Positions 18,654 to 27,018 of a stretch of 64,000 nucleotides of DNA are shown piece by piece. Below the pieces are notes generated by a model, which saw nothing but the letters and a program-made list of their open reading frames with translations, was not told the origin of the DNA and searched no databases. The stretch covers positions 2,436,001-2,500,000 of the forward strand of contig NZ_CP049258.1 in the NCBI RefSeq assembly GCF_011046735.1. Direction: 5' to 3'. The translations under genes were made by a program, and so were the position numbers. Each line of letters opens with the position of its first letter. The first letter of the stretch is position 1. The stretch comes from Nordella sp. HKS 07. GTDB lineage: Bacteria; Pseudomonadota; Alphaproteobacteria; Rhizobiales; Aestuariivirgaceae.

Positions 18654-18917
18654 TCACGCCCGTCTTCGCCGGGCTGGTTTCGCCATCTGCCCGGTCCTGA
18701 TCACAACATTGGGCACCCGGTTCTCCAGGAGCTCGACCTCGACCAGCATCCGGGCGCTCAGCGCGTAGGTCTTACCCGCATGGGTGAAGCGGGCGAATTC
18801 GATGCCGGGCGGCACCGCGATGGTGGCGACGACATCGGCCGCCAGTTTTTCGAGATGATCGGTGTTGCGCACCGAGGCGCGGGCCGCGCGGCCCAGAAAG
18901 ATCTTGGTATGTGACAT
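18654..18917 (-). CDS. Hypothetical protein, 87 residues
   Basis: The ATG at 18915-18917 follows AAAGGGAAAGTC on the minus strand and gives MSHTKIFLGRAARASV..., a compact 87-residue protein with alternating hydrophobic and charged segments and a very basic tail (K-P-A-R-R-R-R-A). An upstream in-frame start would add 28 residues of poor quality. I do not recognise a family. It lies between GNAT and ArsR genes, divergent from the latter, so it may share that control region. Confidence 0.55.
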   Translation of the reverse strand: MSHTKIFLGRAARASVRNTDHLEKLAADVVATIAVPPGIEFARFTHAGKTYALSARMLVEVELLENRVPNVVIRTGQMAKPARRRRA

Positions 18918-19041
18918 GACTTTCCCTTTCAGACGCAATCCGGCTGTCGAATGCCGGTGCGCGGATCGGGAAGGGAAAGATGTCAGGTCATGTGGACTCA
19001 ATAGCTGGGCGCTGTGGCGTCAATGCGGCGCCTAGAGGCAA

Positions 19042-19078
19042 TATATTCCTTGACAGGAATATACTTGTCAGGGAATAT
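19042..19078 (+). promoter_or_regulatory. Promoter and ArsR-type operator
   Basis: TATATTCC (19042-19049) and GGAATATA (19056-19063) form an inverted repeat around TTGACA (19050-19055), a consensus -35. GAATAT at 19073-19078, 17 bases further, can serve as -10. Transcription would then begin at about the ArsR ATG (19085), leaving an almost leaderless mRNA. GGGAATATACG repeats part of the motif at 19071. This is what an autoregulated ArsR gene would be expected to show. Confidence 0.6.
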
Positions 19079-19084
19079 ACGAAT

Positions 19085-19396
19085 ATGCAAACCGATGCCT
19101 TTGCCATTCTGGTGGAGCCGGCGCGGCGCAACCTTCTCGATGCGCTGAGGAACGGCGAGTTGAGCGTCAACGACCTTGTCCGTAAATTGCGCCTCCCACA
19201 GCCCAGCGTCTCCAAGCATTTGAAGGTGCTGCGCGAGGCGGGTTTCGTCAAAAGCCGCAGCGCCGCGCAGCAGCGGCTTTATCGTCTTGAGCCGGCGCGG
19301 CTTCAGGCGATCGATGCCTGGCTTGGCCCCTATCGCGAATTGTGGACGCGCCATCTCGATAAGCTGGAACGGCATCTCGACCGAATGGAGGAGTGA
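19085..19396 (+). CDS. ArsR-family transcriptional regulator (module 1)
   Basis: A 103-residue winged-helix protein: F-A-I-L-V-E-P-A-R-R-N-L-L-D-A-L, then L-P-Q-P-S-V-S-K-H-L-K-V-L-R-E-A-G-F-V, the SdpR/ArsR recognition helix. No cysteine metal site is present in the helix, as in the group that controls SRPBCC genes. ATG 19085 is chosen because the longer in-frame start at 18980 would place coding sequence across the promoter palindrome. The stop is immediately followed by the ATG of the SRPBCC gene. Confidence 0.85.
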   Translation: MQTDAFAILVEPARRNLLDALRNGELSVNDLVRKLRLPQPSVSKHLKVLREAGFVKSRSAAQQRLYRLEPARLQAIDAWLGPYRELWTRHLDKLERHLDRMEE

Positions 19397-19927
19397 ATGA
19401 CGCCTAAGAATTATTCACCGGGTCCGCTGGCCGAAGTCTCGCGTGAATTGGGTGATGGCGAGGCGACACTCGTCTTCATCCGGCGCCTGCGTCATCCACC
19501 CGCCAAGGTCTGGCGCGCCTTGATTGAGCCTGGAGAGCAGCTCGAATGGATGCCTTTCGTCGCGAGCCGCGCCCTCGACCGTGTAGGTCCGTTCAGCTTG
19601 CGCATGACCGACCAGGAAAACGGCCCGGAAAGCGTGGCCGAAGTCACTGTGGTGGAGTCGCAACGGTGTCTCGCCTTTCAATGGGGCGCCGATCTCCTGA
19701 CCTGGGAGCTTGAGCCTGACGGCGACGGCACGCGCCTCACCTTGCGCCACCGGACGAAGACGCCCGATATGATTTCGAGCTTCGCCGCCGGCTGGCATAT
19801 CTGCCTCGATGTCTTGGCGCTATACCTCGACGGCCGTCCGGTCGGCCGCATCGTCGGCAAAGACGCGCTCGACCATGGCTGGCCGGCGCTCAACGACGCC
19901 TATCGGAGGGTCTTCGCCGGACAGTGA
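19397..19927 (+). CDS. SRPBCC/AHSA1-family protein (module 1)
   Basis: A 176-residue protein of the START/Bet v1-like AHSA1 family: R-R-L-R-H-P-P-A-K-V-W-R-A-L-I-E-P at the start, V-V-E-S-Q-R-C-L-A-F-Q-W in the middle, and the helix G-W-H-I-C-L-D-V-L. The fold makes a hydrophobic ligand pocket. It is co-transcribed with ArsR without any gap, the common pairing. Function is not established; such proteins may bind lipids or aid stress responses. Confidence 0.85.
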   Translation: MTPKNYSPGPLAEVSRELGDGEATLVFIRRLRHPPAKVWRALIEPGEQLEWMPFVASRALDRVGPFSLRMTDQENGPESVAEVTVVESQRCLAFQWGADLLTWELEPDGDGTRLTLRHRTKTPDMISSFAAGWHICLDVLALYLDGRPVGRIVGKDALDHGWPALNDAYRRVFAGQ

Positions 19928-20065
19928 AAGGCCTGCGCCGCCCCTGTAACCGCACGATCTGCTGCTCTATCGTGGCGCCATCGCACCTGGGGCTGACGGC
20001 TCGAGCGCTCCCATGAGGATCGGTTCGAGCTGGATTGACGAAAGCCGCAAGATCGGAGGCGAAAA

Positions 20066-21184
20066 GTGAAGAACGCCATAGCCTATGTCCTCGTCTCCGT
20101 GTTGCTCTCGATTCTCACGCTGGCGGTCTTCGAGGGGGGCTATTCCATCGCCGAATGGCGCAAGCCGCATCGCAGCATCCTATATCAGCTGAGCACGCTC
20201 GCCGGCCTTGCCCCCCCTTTTAACAATGCGTCCGCCTACCAGCCCTATTTCGCCGATCCCCGGGAGCTCGCCGAGCTTGTCCCGCTCATCAAGGCGGAGA
20301 ACGTCGGCATCGGCGGCACACCCTACGATGTGCGCTCCACGGATTCGGCCGTCGGCCAGCTCGAGAACGGTTGTCCGGGCCTCAAGCCCAATCTGCGCAT
20401 GACCGCCATCATCCTTCGTTCCTCCGCCTTCGGCCCCTTGGGTTTTCCCACCGCCTTTTTCCAGGTCGACAAAAAGCTCGATCCGCAGCTTAAGGACTTC
20501 TTTCAGCGATATGGCGGGCCGCCAACGACGCTCACGACCAATGCGCAGGGCGAGCGGACTACGGTTCCCGAGGTCACGGCTGATCGCGTCGTGCTGGTGG
20601 CGGGCGATTCCGTCGCCTTCGGCGCTATGATCGACGACGACGCGACCATTGCCTCGCAACTGCAGGCTCGCGATCAGGCGCGCCATTATGTCAATCTCGG
20701 CGTTCCCGGCGCCACGGCAGCGCAGATTCATTGCCGGCTCGAGGCCGCCACCGCGCGCTACAAAGGCCGGATCGATGAGCTCATCTATGTCTATTGCGAG
20801 AATGACTTCGACGAGAAGATTCCCTATGGCACGCCCGGGGAGGTCGTGAACTCGCTCAAGGAAATCGTCGCGCGCGAGAAGATCGGCAAGGTAACCGTGA
20901 TGTTTGCGCCGACGGTCAATATGGTCATGCCCGAAATGACGCGCATCGATGGTTCCGAATGGAGCCCGACGGCGCGGCGCGAGAAACAGCGCGCCGAGCT
21001 CGAGAGCCTGGTCAAGGCGGCGGGCTTTCGCTGGGGCGATATCGGCACCCTGGCGCAGGGCGAGGCGGACGCGAGGAAAAGCAAACTCGCCATCTGGTCA
21101 TATTATGTCGATATGGTCCATTGGTCGGCCTATGGCACGAGCAAGGTGGTGGACTTCCTGACCCGCCGGACTCCAAACTCATAA
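20066..21184 (+). CDS. SGNH/GDSL-like hydrolase, membrane-anchored
   Basis: A 372-residue protein with one N-terminal membrane segment (residues ~5-23, A-Y-V-L-V-S-V-L-L-S-I-L-T-L-A-V-F). The SGNH block I is V-A-G-D-S-V-A-F-G (nucleophile Ser), the Gly and Asn blocks are N-L-G-V-P-G-A and Y-C-E-N-D-F, and the catalytic Asp-His pair is D-M-V-H-W-S-A-Y-G near the end. It is likely an esterase or acyl hydrolase acting at the periplasmic face. The final codons and stop lie within a dispersed repeat (TCCAAACTCATAA). The 138-base gap before it (19928-20065) shows no gene. Confidence 0.75.
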   Translation: MKNAIAYVLVSVLLSILTLAVFEGGYSIAEWRKPHRSILYQLSTLAGLAPPFNNASAYQPYFADPRELAELVPLIKAENVGIGGTPYDVRSTDSAVGQLENGCPGLKPNLRMTAIILRSSAFGPLGFPTAFFQVDKKLDPQLKDFFQRYGGPPTTLTTNAQGERTTVPEVTADRVVLVAGDSVAFGAMIDDDATIASQLQARDQARHYVNLGVPGATAAQIHCRLEAATARYKGRIDELIYVYCENDFDEKIPYGTPGEVVNSLKEIVAREKIGKVTVMFAPTVNMVMPEMTRIDGSEWSPTARREKQRAELESLVKAAGFRWGDIGTLAQGEADARKSKLAIWSYYVDMVHWSAYGTSKVVDFLTRRTPNS

Positions 21185-21260
21185 ACGTGATCGATTGTAG
21201 CACGGGATTCCTGCGAAAAACCGGCGCCGCTTTCTTGCATCCCGCGCTTGTCAGGACGTT
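21170..21260. repeat. Dispersed intergenic element, copy B
   Basis: TCCAAACTCATAAACGTGATCGATT, then CGGGATTCCTGCGAAAAACCGG and CTTGCATCCCGCGC, match in inverse orientation the sequence at about 9095-9195. The stop codon of the SGNH hydrolase is inside this copy. This is a REP-like element of the type widespread in Hyphomicrobiales genomes. Confidence 0.7.
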
Positions 21261-21338
21261 TCGGCTGTTCCTCTCCTTGTGACTGGCCGATGTTCCGGGA
21301 TATCGTGGCGTGGGGGATCGTGATCAAGGGTTTTCGAT

Positions 21339-22640
21339 ATGGCGAAAGTTTCCACGCCCTTGACGGCTGACGCAGGCCAAAGCGATCGAAGGCGCGTGGT
21401 CTGGGCCGGCATCGTCGGCAATGTCATGGAATGGTACGATTTCGCCATTTACGGCTTCTTCGCCCGCACCATCGGCAGCCTCTTTTTTCCAGCCGAGGAT
21501 CCGCTGACCTCCCTGCTGGCCGCCTATGCGGTTTTTGCCGTCGGCTTCTTCATGCGGCCTCTGGGCGCCATTCTCTTTGGCCATATAGGCGACCGTGTCG
21601 GCCGCGGCCCCGCCTTGCTCTGGTCGGTGGTGGCGATGGCGGTCCCGACCCTCCTCATGGGCCTGTTGCCCACCTATGCCCAGATCGGCGTCTGGGCCTC
21701 ACTCCTGATGATCTTGTGCCGCATGATGCAGGGCCTGGCGGTGGGCGGCGAATATACGAGTTCTGCCGTCTTCCTTGCCGAGACCGCGCATCCGGAAAGG
21801 CGCGGTGCGGCGACGGCCTGGGCGGTGTTCGGCGCCACGGGGGGCATCCTGCTCGGCTCGGCCGTGGGCGCGCTCGTTCTCAACGTTCTGCCGCTCGATG
21901 AGGTCGTGGCCTGGGGCTGGCGTGTGCCGTTCCTGTTTGGCGTGCTGGTGGGTGTGGCGGGTTTCCTGCTGCGCCGGCGCATGCCCTTCGACAAGCCCGC
22001 CGCGAAGGGAGGCTCGCCGCTGCTGCGCGCTTTAAGCGAGCACCCTTTGGCGATGCTGCAGGCGGTGGGTATCAGCCTCGTCAATGCTGTCGCCTTCTAT
22101 CTGATCTTCGTCTATCTCGTCAGTTGGCTGAAGCTCGCCGCCGACATGGGCGCGCGCACGGCGCTGTGGATCAACTCGCTCAACATGGTGATCCTGCTCG
22201 GCGTGGTGCTGGTCATGGCGCGCCTCTCCGACCGCATCGGCCGCAGACCGATCCTGGCGGGGGCGGCGATCGGGCTGTTGTTATTCTCCTGGCCGCTGAT
22301 GGTGCTGATGCAGGCAGGCGGCGTCATCAATGTCTTTCTCGGACAGCTCGGCTTCACCTTGCTCATCGGCTCCTATGGCGCGGTCAACGCCATCACGCTC
22401 TGCGAGGTGTTTCCGCGCCATGTGCGCTGCTCGGCGGTGTCGGCGTCCTACAATGTCGCTTTCGGCTTCGTCGGCGGCACGGCGCCGGCGGTCGCCACCT
22501 GGCTCATCGAGACGAGCGGCGACCCGACGATGCCAGCCTTCTACATCATGCTCTGCGCCGCGATCTCGGCGGCGGCGGCTTTGTCGGTGCGCGAGAGCCG
22601 GCACCGGTCGCTGAAGGATGAGGCGACGGCGACTACCTAG
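21339..22640 (+). CDS. MFS transporter of the metabolite:H+ symporter (MHS) family
   Basis: A 433-residue inner-membrane protein with twelve predicted spans. The opening G-N-V-M-E-W-Y-D-F-A-I-Y-G-F-F-A and the loop 2-3 motif F-G-H-I-G-D-R-V-G-R are diagnostic of the MHS group (citrate, proline/betaine, shikimate, alpha-ketoglutarate symporters). A second copy of the motif, R-L-S-D-R-I-G-R-R-P-I, lies between helices 8 and 9. Substrate cannot be named. A single gene, followed by repeats and a convergent gene. Confidence 0.88.
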   Translation: MAKVSTPLTADAGQSDRRRVVWAGIVGNVMEWYDFAIYGFFARTIGSLFFPAEDPLTSLLAAYAVFAVGFFMRPLGAILFGHIGDRVGRGPALLWSVVAMAVPTLLMGLLPTYAQIGVWASLLMILCRMMQGLAVGGEYTSSAVFLAETAHPERRGAATAWAVFGATGGILLGSAVGALVLNVLPLDEVVAWGWRVPFLFGVLVGVAGFLLRRRMPFDKPAAKGGSPLLRALSEHPLAMLQAVGISLVNAVAFYLIFVYLVSWLKLAADMGARTALWINSLNMVILLGVVLVMARLSDRIGRRPILAGAAIGLLLFSWPLMVLMQAGGVINVFLGQLGFTLLIGSYGAVNAITLCEVFPRHVRCSAVSASYNVAFGFVGGTAPAVATWLIETSGDPTMPAFYIMLCAAISAAAALSVRESRHRSLKDEATATT

Positions 22641-22642
22641 TC

Positions 22643-22715
22643 TAGAGCACCGGCGCGAAAAGCTTGTGGTCGGGCTTGCCCCGACCATGCGAAGCGGTTT
22701 TCCGAAACTCGTGTC
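22643..22715. repeat. REP-like element 1 flanking the 2H-phosphoesterase gene
   Basis: TAGAGCACCGGCGCGAAAAGCTTGTGGTCGGGC... continues to CGACCATGCGAAGCGGTTTTCCG. It matches, in the same orientation, the element at 23487-23575 and is related to the classical element at 61580-61627. Internal arms GGTCGGGC/GCCCCGACC form a hairpin. Confidence 0.65.
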
Positions 22716-22720
22716 CCGCC

Positions 22721-23467
22721 TCAGGGCGTCAGCGGCAACACCTTCAGTTCCTTCCGGGCGGTGCCAAAGGTGCCAAGCTGATAGACCGATGCGCCGGTCG
22801 GCGAGAACGTGAACGAGTCGAATGGCTCGGCCAGCATCTTGTTCAAATAGGTTTCCGTTCCGACGCCGATCGTCACATGCGGATTGAAGTGCTTGCCCGC
22901 CGCCATCGTAACGAAGTGGGAGACGTAATCGATCAGCGATTTTTGAATATCGCGTCCGCCATCCTCGCTGAAGAACGCCGCCGGGGTCCCGGTCTTCACG
23001 GTGTAGGGCGCAACCGCCTTGATCAGCTCATCTTGCAGCCGATGCAGGTCTTTAGTCGGTTCGACGACGATCCCGGCGAGGCCCACCGGTGGAGACGGGA
23101 TGTAGTAATATTTGAAAGCCTTCAGCTTCCATGACAAAGGTTTTTCTTTGGCCAGAACCGCATTCGCCGCGGAAAATACCTTATCGAGGTCGGCGGTGTG
23201 GACGAACTGCTGCACTATTGTAACGTGCGGGTGGTGTGTCTCATCCAGAGCAAAACCCTTCGGGAACGACTTGAGCAGGCGAGCGTTGGCGTCCTTCGCG
23301 TGCTGAAGCATCGTCGCGTCGGGTTCGAGCGCGATGTCGATCGCTGTCACAGGATTTTGTTGCGCGACGGCCCCATGGGCGAAGCCAAGCACCAAGGCCA
23401 GCCCGAGGCCGATGGCTGTAAGGACTCGCGCGCATAGACGAATGCTTACCAGAACGGCAGTCTTCAT
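22721..23467 (-). CDS. Exported 2H-phosphoesterase (2'-5' RNA ligase-like fold)
   Basis: A 248-residue protein from the ATG at 23465-23467, preceded by TTAGGGAG; an upstream extension exists in frame but would run through the flanking repeat. The N-terminus is a cleavable signal (L-T-A-I-G-L-G-L-A-L-V-L-G-F-A-H-G-A-V-A-Q). Two H-x-T motifs, P-H-V-T-I-V at ~84 and P-H-V-T-I-G-V at ~206, are the paired catalytic histidines of the 2H phosphoesterase superfamily (LigT, 1'',2'' and 2',3'-cyclic phosphodiesterases). Export to the periplasm or outside is unusual for this fold, which is mostly cytoplasmic. Substrate unknown. Confidence 0.75.
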   Translation of the reverse strand: MKTAVLVSIRLCARVLTAIGLGLALVLGFAHGAVAQQNPVTAIDIALEPDATMLQHAKDANARLLKSFPKGFALDETHHPHVTIVQQFVHTADLDKVFSAANAVLAKEKPLSWKLKAFKYYYIPSPPVGLAGIVVEPTKDLHRLQDELIKAVAPYTVKTGTPAAFFSEDGGRDIQKSLIDYVSHFVTMAAGKHFNPHVTIGVGTETYLNKMLAEPFDSFTFSPTGASVYQLGTFGTARKELKVLPLTP

Positions 23468-23486
23468 CGCTTTACTCCCTAAGTGT

Positions 23487-23575
23487 TTAGAGCATCGAAC
23501 CGGAAAGCTTGTGGTCGGGCCTGACTCGACCACGCGCAGCGGCGTTTCGGACAAGCCGATGCGCAAAGTCAAGGA
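23487..23575. repeat. REP-like element 2 flanking the 2H-phosphoesterase gene
   Basis: TTAGAGCATCGAACCGGAAAGCTTGTGGTCGGGCCTGACTCGACCACGCG... ending CGGACAAGCCGATGCGCAAAG. Same orientation as the copy at 22643-22715, so the phosphoesterase gene is bracketed by direct copies. Confidence 0.65.
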
Positions 23576-23626
23576 GATGGAGCGCCGAGGTGATTCCATG
23601 AGAACGCCCGGCGCTCAAATGAAGCG

Positions 23627-24616
23627 TTATCTAAAGCCACCGTCGATCAGCGTGACCAGGGCGTCGATCGTCTGCGGCGTGACGGTACCGGCGCCGGTAT
23701 TGAGGCTGAGGCCGGGCATTTTGTATTTCGCCGTCATCACGCATTGCACGACCGGCATGAATCCTTGCAGGTAGAGGAGCTGGTCGAGGGTCGCGGAAAC
23801 ATAGCCTGATTTCAGGCCGTCGATTGTCGCGGGCGCAAGATCGATGCCGCCGACGGTGATCTCGCCGGGCTTCTTGCCGGCTTTCTTCAGGATGTCTCCC
23901 ATCTGGCCGGTGATGTTGCCGTGCTGGGTGCCGATGGCCCTCAGGTTGGGATGGGCCTGGATATAGGCGGTGAGCACATTGGTCGCCAGCGAGGCGTCGG
24001 TGTTCACCTCCTGGCTGACCTCGAGCCGGTCGACCTTGAGGCCGGCCTTCTCGAGCGTGTCGGCGAGGCCCTTTTCGGATTGGCCGCGTTCGGCCTGGCT
24101 GAAGACGCCATAGACCATCGCCTCGTCACCGGCCTTCAGGTCCTGCGCGAGCATGGCCTGGGCGGTCAATGTGCCGCCGGCATAGAGGTCGACGCCGGCA
24201 TAACCCATGCCCTTCGTGCCGAATTCGGCCTGCAGGTCGGTCATCGGCGAATTGCCGACGGTGACGATGATGCCCTGGTCGAACGCGCCCTTGACGAGAT
24301 CGTGGAAGGCGGTGCCGCCGGGATGCCCCATGATCTCTATGCAGGTCGGCTTGGCGGCGACGGCCTCCTTGAACTGGTTGATCATCGTCTCCGGCGCCCA
24401 GCCGGAAAACTGCGACTTGAGATCGACGCCGAACGCCGCGGCCGCCTCGGCGGCGCCGGTCTGGCGGGCGAGTGTGGCGCCGTCGCCGGCCGTGCCGCCC
24501 ATCTGCATATACATCGTGATGCCCTTGCCGATCGGCTCCTGGGCCGACGCGGCGCCAGCCGTGATCAGCAGTGCCGCGGCGCTGGCTGCTGCCACGAGGT
24601 GTCCTGACATTCTCAT
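23627..24616 (-). CDS. Sugar ABC transporter substrate-binding protein
   Basis: About 329 residues from the ATG at 24614-24616, which follows AGGGAGAGACGACC. A signal peptide (A-A-S-A-A-A-L-L-I-T-A-G-A-A-S-A-Q) precedes a Peripla_BP_4 (ribose/rhamnose-like) domain: F-S-G-W-A-P-E-T-M-I-N-Q-F-K-E-A-V, I-V-T-V-G-N-S-P, G-D-E-A-M-V-Y-G and G-G-I-D-L-A-P-A-T-I. It delivers a sugar or similar ligand to the permease encoded just downstream in the genome direction and upstream in the operon. Ligand cannot be named. Confidence 0.88.
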   Translation of the reverse strand: MRMSGHLVAAASAAALLITAGAASAQEPIGKGITMYMQMGGTAGDGATLARQTGAAEAAAAFGVDLKSQFSGWAPETMINQFKEAVAAKPTCIEIMGHPGGTAFHDLVKGAFDQGIIVTVGNSPMTDLQAEFGTKGMGYAGVDLYAGGTLTAQAMLAQDLKAGDEAMVYGVFSQAERGQSEKGLADTLEKAGLKVDRLEVSQEVNTDASLATNVLTAYIQAHPNLRAIGTQHGNITGQMGDILKKAGKKPGEITVGGIDLAPATIDGLKSGYVSATLDQLLYLQGFMPVVQCVMTAKYKMPGLSLNTGAGTVTPQTIDALVTLIDGGFR

Positions 24617-24676
24617 GGTCGTCTCTCCCTTCGATGTCCGCGTCGCCTTTCGTCTCCATGACAAAAGTCGCGGCGC

Positions 24677-25819
24677 TCATTCGACCGGACGTATGCGGCC
24701 GAAACCCTGTGTCCTCCGGAAGCGCGCGAAAAAATCGCGGCGGCGGTGAGGTTCCTCGACAAACAGATAGAAGATGATGGCGATCAGGAAGATCAGCCCG
24801 CGCACGGTATTCACCCAGGCGCCGGTAAGGCCGGTGGCGACCAGGCCCGGTTCGACCACGGCGATGATGAAGCAGCCGAACAGGGTGCCGACGATGGTGG
24901 CGCGGCCGCCGAAGATCGATGTGCCGCCGATCAGCACCGAGGCGATGGCGATCAGCAGATAGCCCTGGCCCTGATTGCCGAAATAGTTCTTGTTCTCGAG
25001 CGTCAGAAAAATCGCCGCGAGGGCGGCAAGCGCGCCCATCATGGTGAAGAGCTTGATCTTCTCGCGCTCCACATCGATGCCGACGACGCGCGACACCTCG
25101 TTGGAATCGCCGATGAAGAGCGTGTGCTCCCCAAATCGATGGCGGTTGAGGATGAACCACATCGCCACCACGATGATCGCCGTCCACAGCGCCTGGATGG
25201 GCAACTGCTGGACCCAGTCGATGCTGGAACTGGCGAAGGGCCGGCCGACGAGAATATGCCACACCGAGCTCTCCTCGGCGCCGCGCAGCGCATAGGATTT
25301 GCCGCCGGAGAGGACCGCCGCCATGCCGTACCAGATGAACTGGGTGCCCAGCGTCGCGATGAAGGACGGGATTCCGATCTTGGCGACAAGCACGCCGTTG
25401 ATCAAGCCGACCAAAACGCCCGATGCGATCGCGATCACCACGGCGAGAATGCGGACGATCTCTCCGGCGAGACCGGGCGACAGCCAGCTGGCATCGCTCA
25501 AGCCCAGGTGACTGGCGATCACGGCCGGGCCTTCCTTGAAGATCACGGCGAAGATAAAGCCGGAAAATCCGAGGATCGCCGGGAAGCAGAGATCGATCTC
25601 GCCGGCCCCGATGATGAAGGTGAGGCCGACCGCGAGAAGGATCACAGGCGGGAGCGTCGACAGGAAGGTCGTGTACTGGAAGGGGCGCAGGAAGACATCC
25701 GGTGCCAGATACATGAACAATATGAGGATCAGGGCGAAGACGAGAATGATGGGCAGGCCCTCGACCCGCTGGAAGATCGAGGGTTTCTGGTGCAGCATCT
25801 TGCCCGTTCGATCCGTCAT
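24677..25819 (-). CDS. Sugar ABC transporter permease
   Basis: A 380-residue RbsC/XylH-type permease with around ten membrane spans. The family features G-A-G-E-I-D-L-C-F-P-A, L-V-A-K-I-G-I-P-S-F-I-A-T-L-G and S-V-L-I-G-G-T-S-I-F-G-G are present. Its start overlaps the end of the ATPase gene by 4 bases, so the order of transcription is ATPase, permease, binding protein. Confidence 0.9.
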   Translation of the reverse strand: MTDRTGKMLHQKPSIFQRVEGLPIILVFALILILFMYLAPDVFLRPFQYTTFLSTLPPVILLAVGLTFIIGAGEIDLCFPAILGFSGFIFAVIFKEGPAVIASHLGLSDASWLSPGLAGEIVRILAVVIAIASGVLVGLINGVLVAKIGIPSFIATLGTQFIWYGMAAVLSGGKSYALRGAEESSVWHILVGRPFASSSIDWVQQLPIQALWTAIIVVAMWFILNRHRFGEHTLFIGDSNEVSRVVGIDVEREKIKLFTMMGALAALAAIFLTLENKNYFGNQGQGYLLIAIASVLIGGTSIFGGRATIVGTLFGCFIIAVVEPGLVATGLTGAWVNTVRGLIFLIAIIFYLFVEEPHRRRDFFARFRRTQGFGRIRPVE

Positions 25820-26613
25820 TGCCGGTGCTGGATTTCGATGAGGTATTCGGTGAGCTCCATGACCGACATCTGCTTCGGCGATATTTCGCTGACGATCCGG
25901 CCGCGATCGAGGACGATAAGCCGGTCGGCCACCTCGTGGACATGGGCGAGATTGTGCTCGATATAGATGCAGGCGCGTCCGGAGCTCTTGATGCGGCGGA
26001 CGAAATCGATGACCTTTCGCACTTCGGCGACACCGAGGGCGGCGGTGGGTTCGTCGAGGACGATGAGATCGGCGTTATAGTGCATGGCCCGGCCGATCGC
26101 GATTCCCTGTCTTTCGCCGCCGGAGAGGTTAGATACGGTCGAATCGACCGTGATGCCGACACCGCGGAAGCCGATGGTGCTCTTGAGGATCTGCTCGGCG
26201 ATCCGCTTTTCCTTCTTGATGTCGATGAAGCCGAAGCGGTCGGTGATCTGGCGGCCGACGAAGAAATTCCGCCACAGGGGCTGTTTGTCGGCCAGCGAGC
26301 GATCCTGGTAGACGGTTTCGATCGACAGGTCGTGCGCCATGCGGACCGAGAATTCCGCCAGATTCACCTCGCTGTCGCGGATGAAGATGCGCCCCGATGT
26401 CGGCGCCAGAACGCCGGTCATCACCTTGATGAGGGTGGATTTTCCCGCGCCATTGTCGCCGATAAGGCCGACAATTTCATTGCGCCCGATGGCGAGGTCG
26501 ATGCCACGCAGCGCATGCACAGCGCCGAAGAACTTGTCGACCTTCTCCAGCCGCACGATGAACTGAATGTCCGGCTCCGGGGGAGCTCCGGCGGCGATGA
26601 CGGGGGTGGACAA
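25816..26613 (-). CDS. Sugar ABC transporter ATP-binding protein
   Basis: A 265-residue single-domain ATPase of the short sugar-importer type. Walker A is G-D-N-G-A-G-K-S-T-L-I-K (residues ~53-64), the signature L-S-G-G-E-R-Q-G-I-A-I-G-R, Walker B L-I-V-L-D-E-P-T-A-A-L, and the switch E-H-N. RbsA proteins normally have two such domains; the single-domain form goes with this subgroup of carbohydrate importers. It is the first gene of the three-gene operon. Confidence 0.9.
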   Translation of the reverse strand: MSTPVIAAGAPPEPDIQFIVRLEKVDKFFGAVHALRGIDLAIGRNEIVGLIGDNGAGKSTLIKVMTGVLAPTSGRIFIRDSEVNLAEFSVRMAHDLSIETVYQDRSLADKQPLWRNFFVGRQITDRFGFIDIKKEKRIAEQILKSTIGFRGVGITVDSTVSNLSGGERQGIAIGRAMHYNADLIVLDEPTAALGVAEVRKVIDFVRRIKSSGRACIYIEHNLAHVHEVADRLIVLDRGRIVSEISPKQMSVMELTEYLIEIQHRQ

Positions 26614-27018
26614 GGGCTTCCTCCTTCGAAGACGTCAGGCTGGATGCACGGCCACATCAGCTCTCTCAAAGGACAGGCGAAATTCGGAACTTCTCGAGGC
26701 AATCGGAAACTGCACCGCCCCTGGTAACGCATAAGGTCATCACGGAGGACTTCTCCGCCATCCCCGTTCTCCAGAACCTACCTAGAAGCGACACGTTCCT
26801 GACGTCGGCGATGCCTGGTGCGCGGGCCCACAATGGGAAGACCATAACGCCGCTTTCGCAAATGTCCAAGACGTGCCCAGGGAGCGAGTTTTCCCCCTAG
26901 CCATCCGGTCGATGGTCGTCGTTGAGACGACAGCCTTCGAGCATCCCCCGACTCAAGACTGGGGGTCGTTCTTCAAGGTGAACGAGAGATCGAGCAGGCA
27001 TAACTCAAACGGCTCAGC
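26614..27018. other. Intergenic region, no gene seen
   Basis: About 400 bases upstream of the sugar ABC operon and after the luciferase-like gene. Short open frames here have no coding character or ribosome-binding sites. The part next to 26614 should hold the operon promoter, but no consensus could be picked out. Confidence 0.5.

Noticed and set aside
26666-26869. Short open frame upstream of the sugar ABC operon
   Set aside because: No ribosome-binding site, no recognisable residues pattern, and it lies in the expected promoter region.
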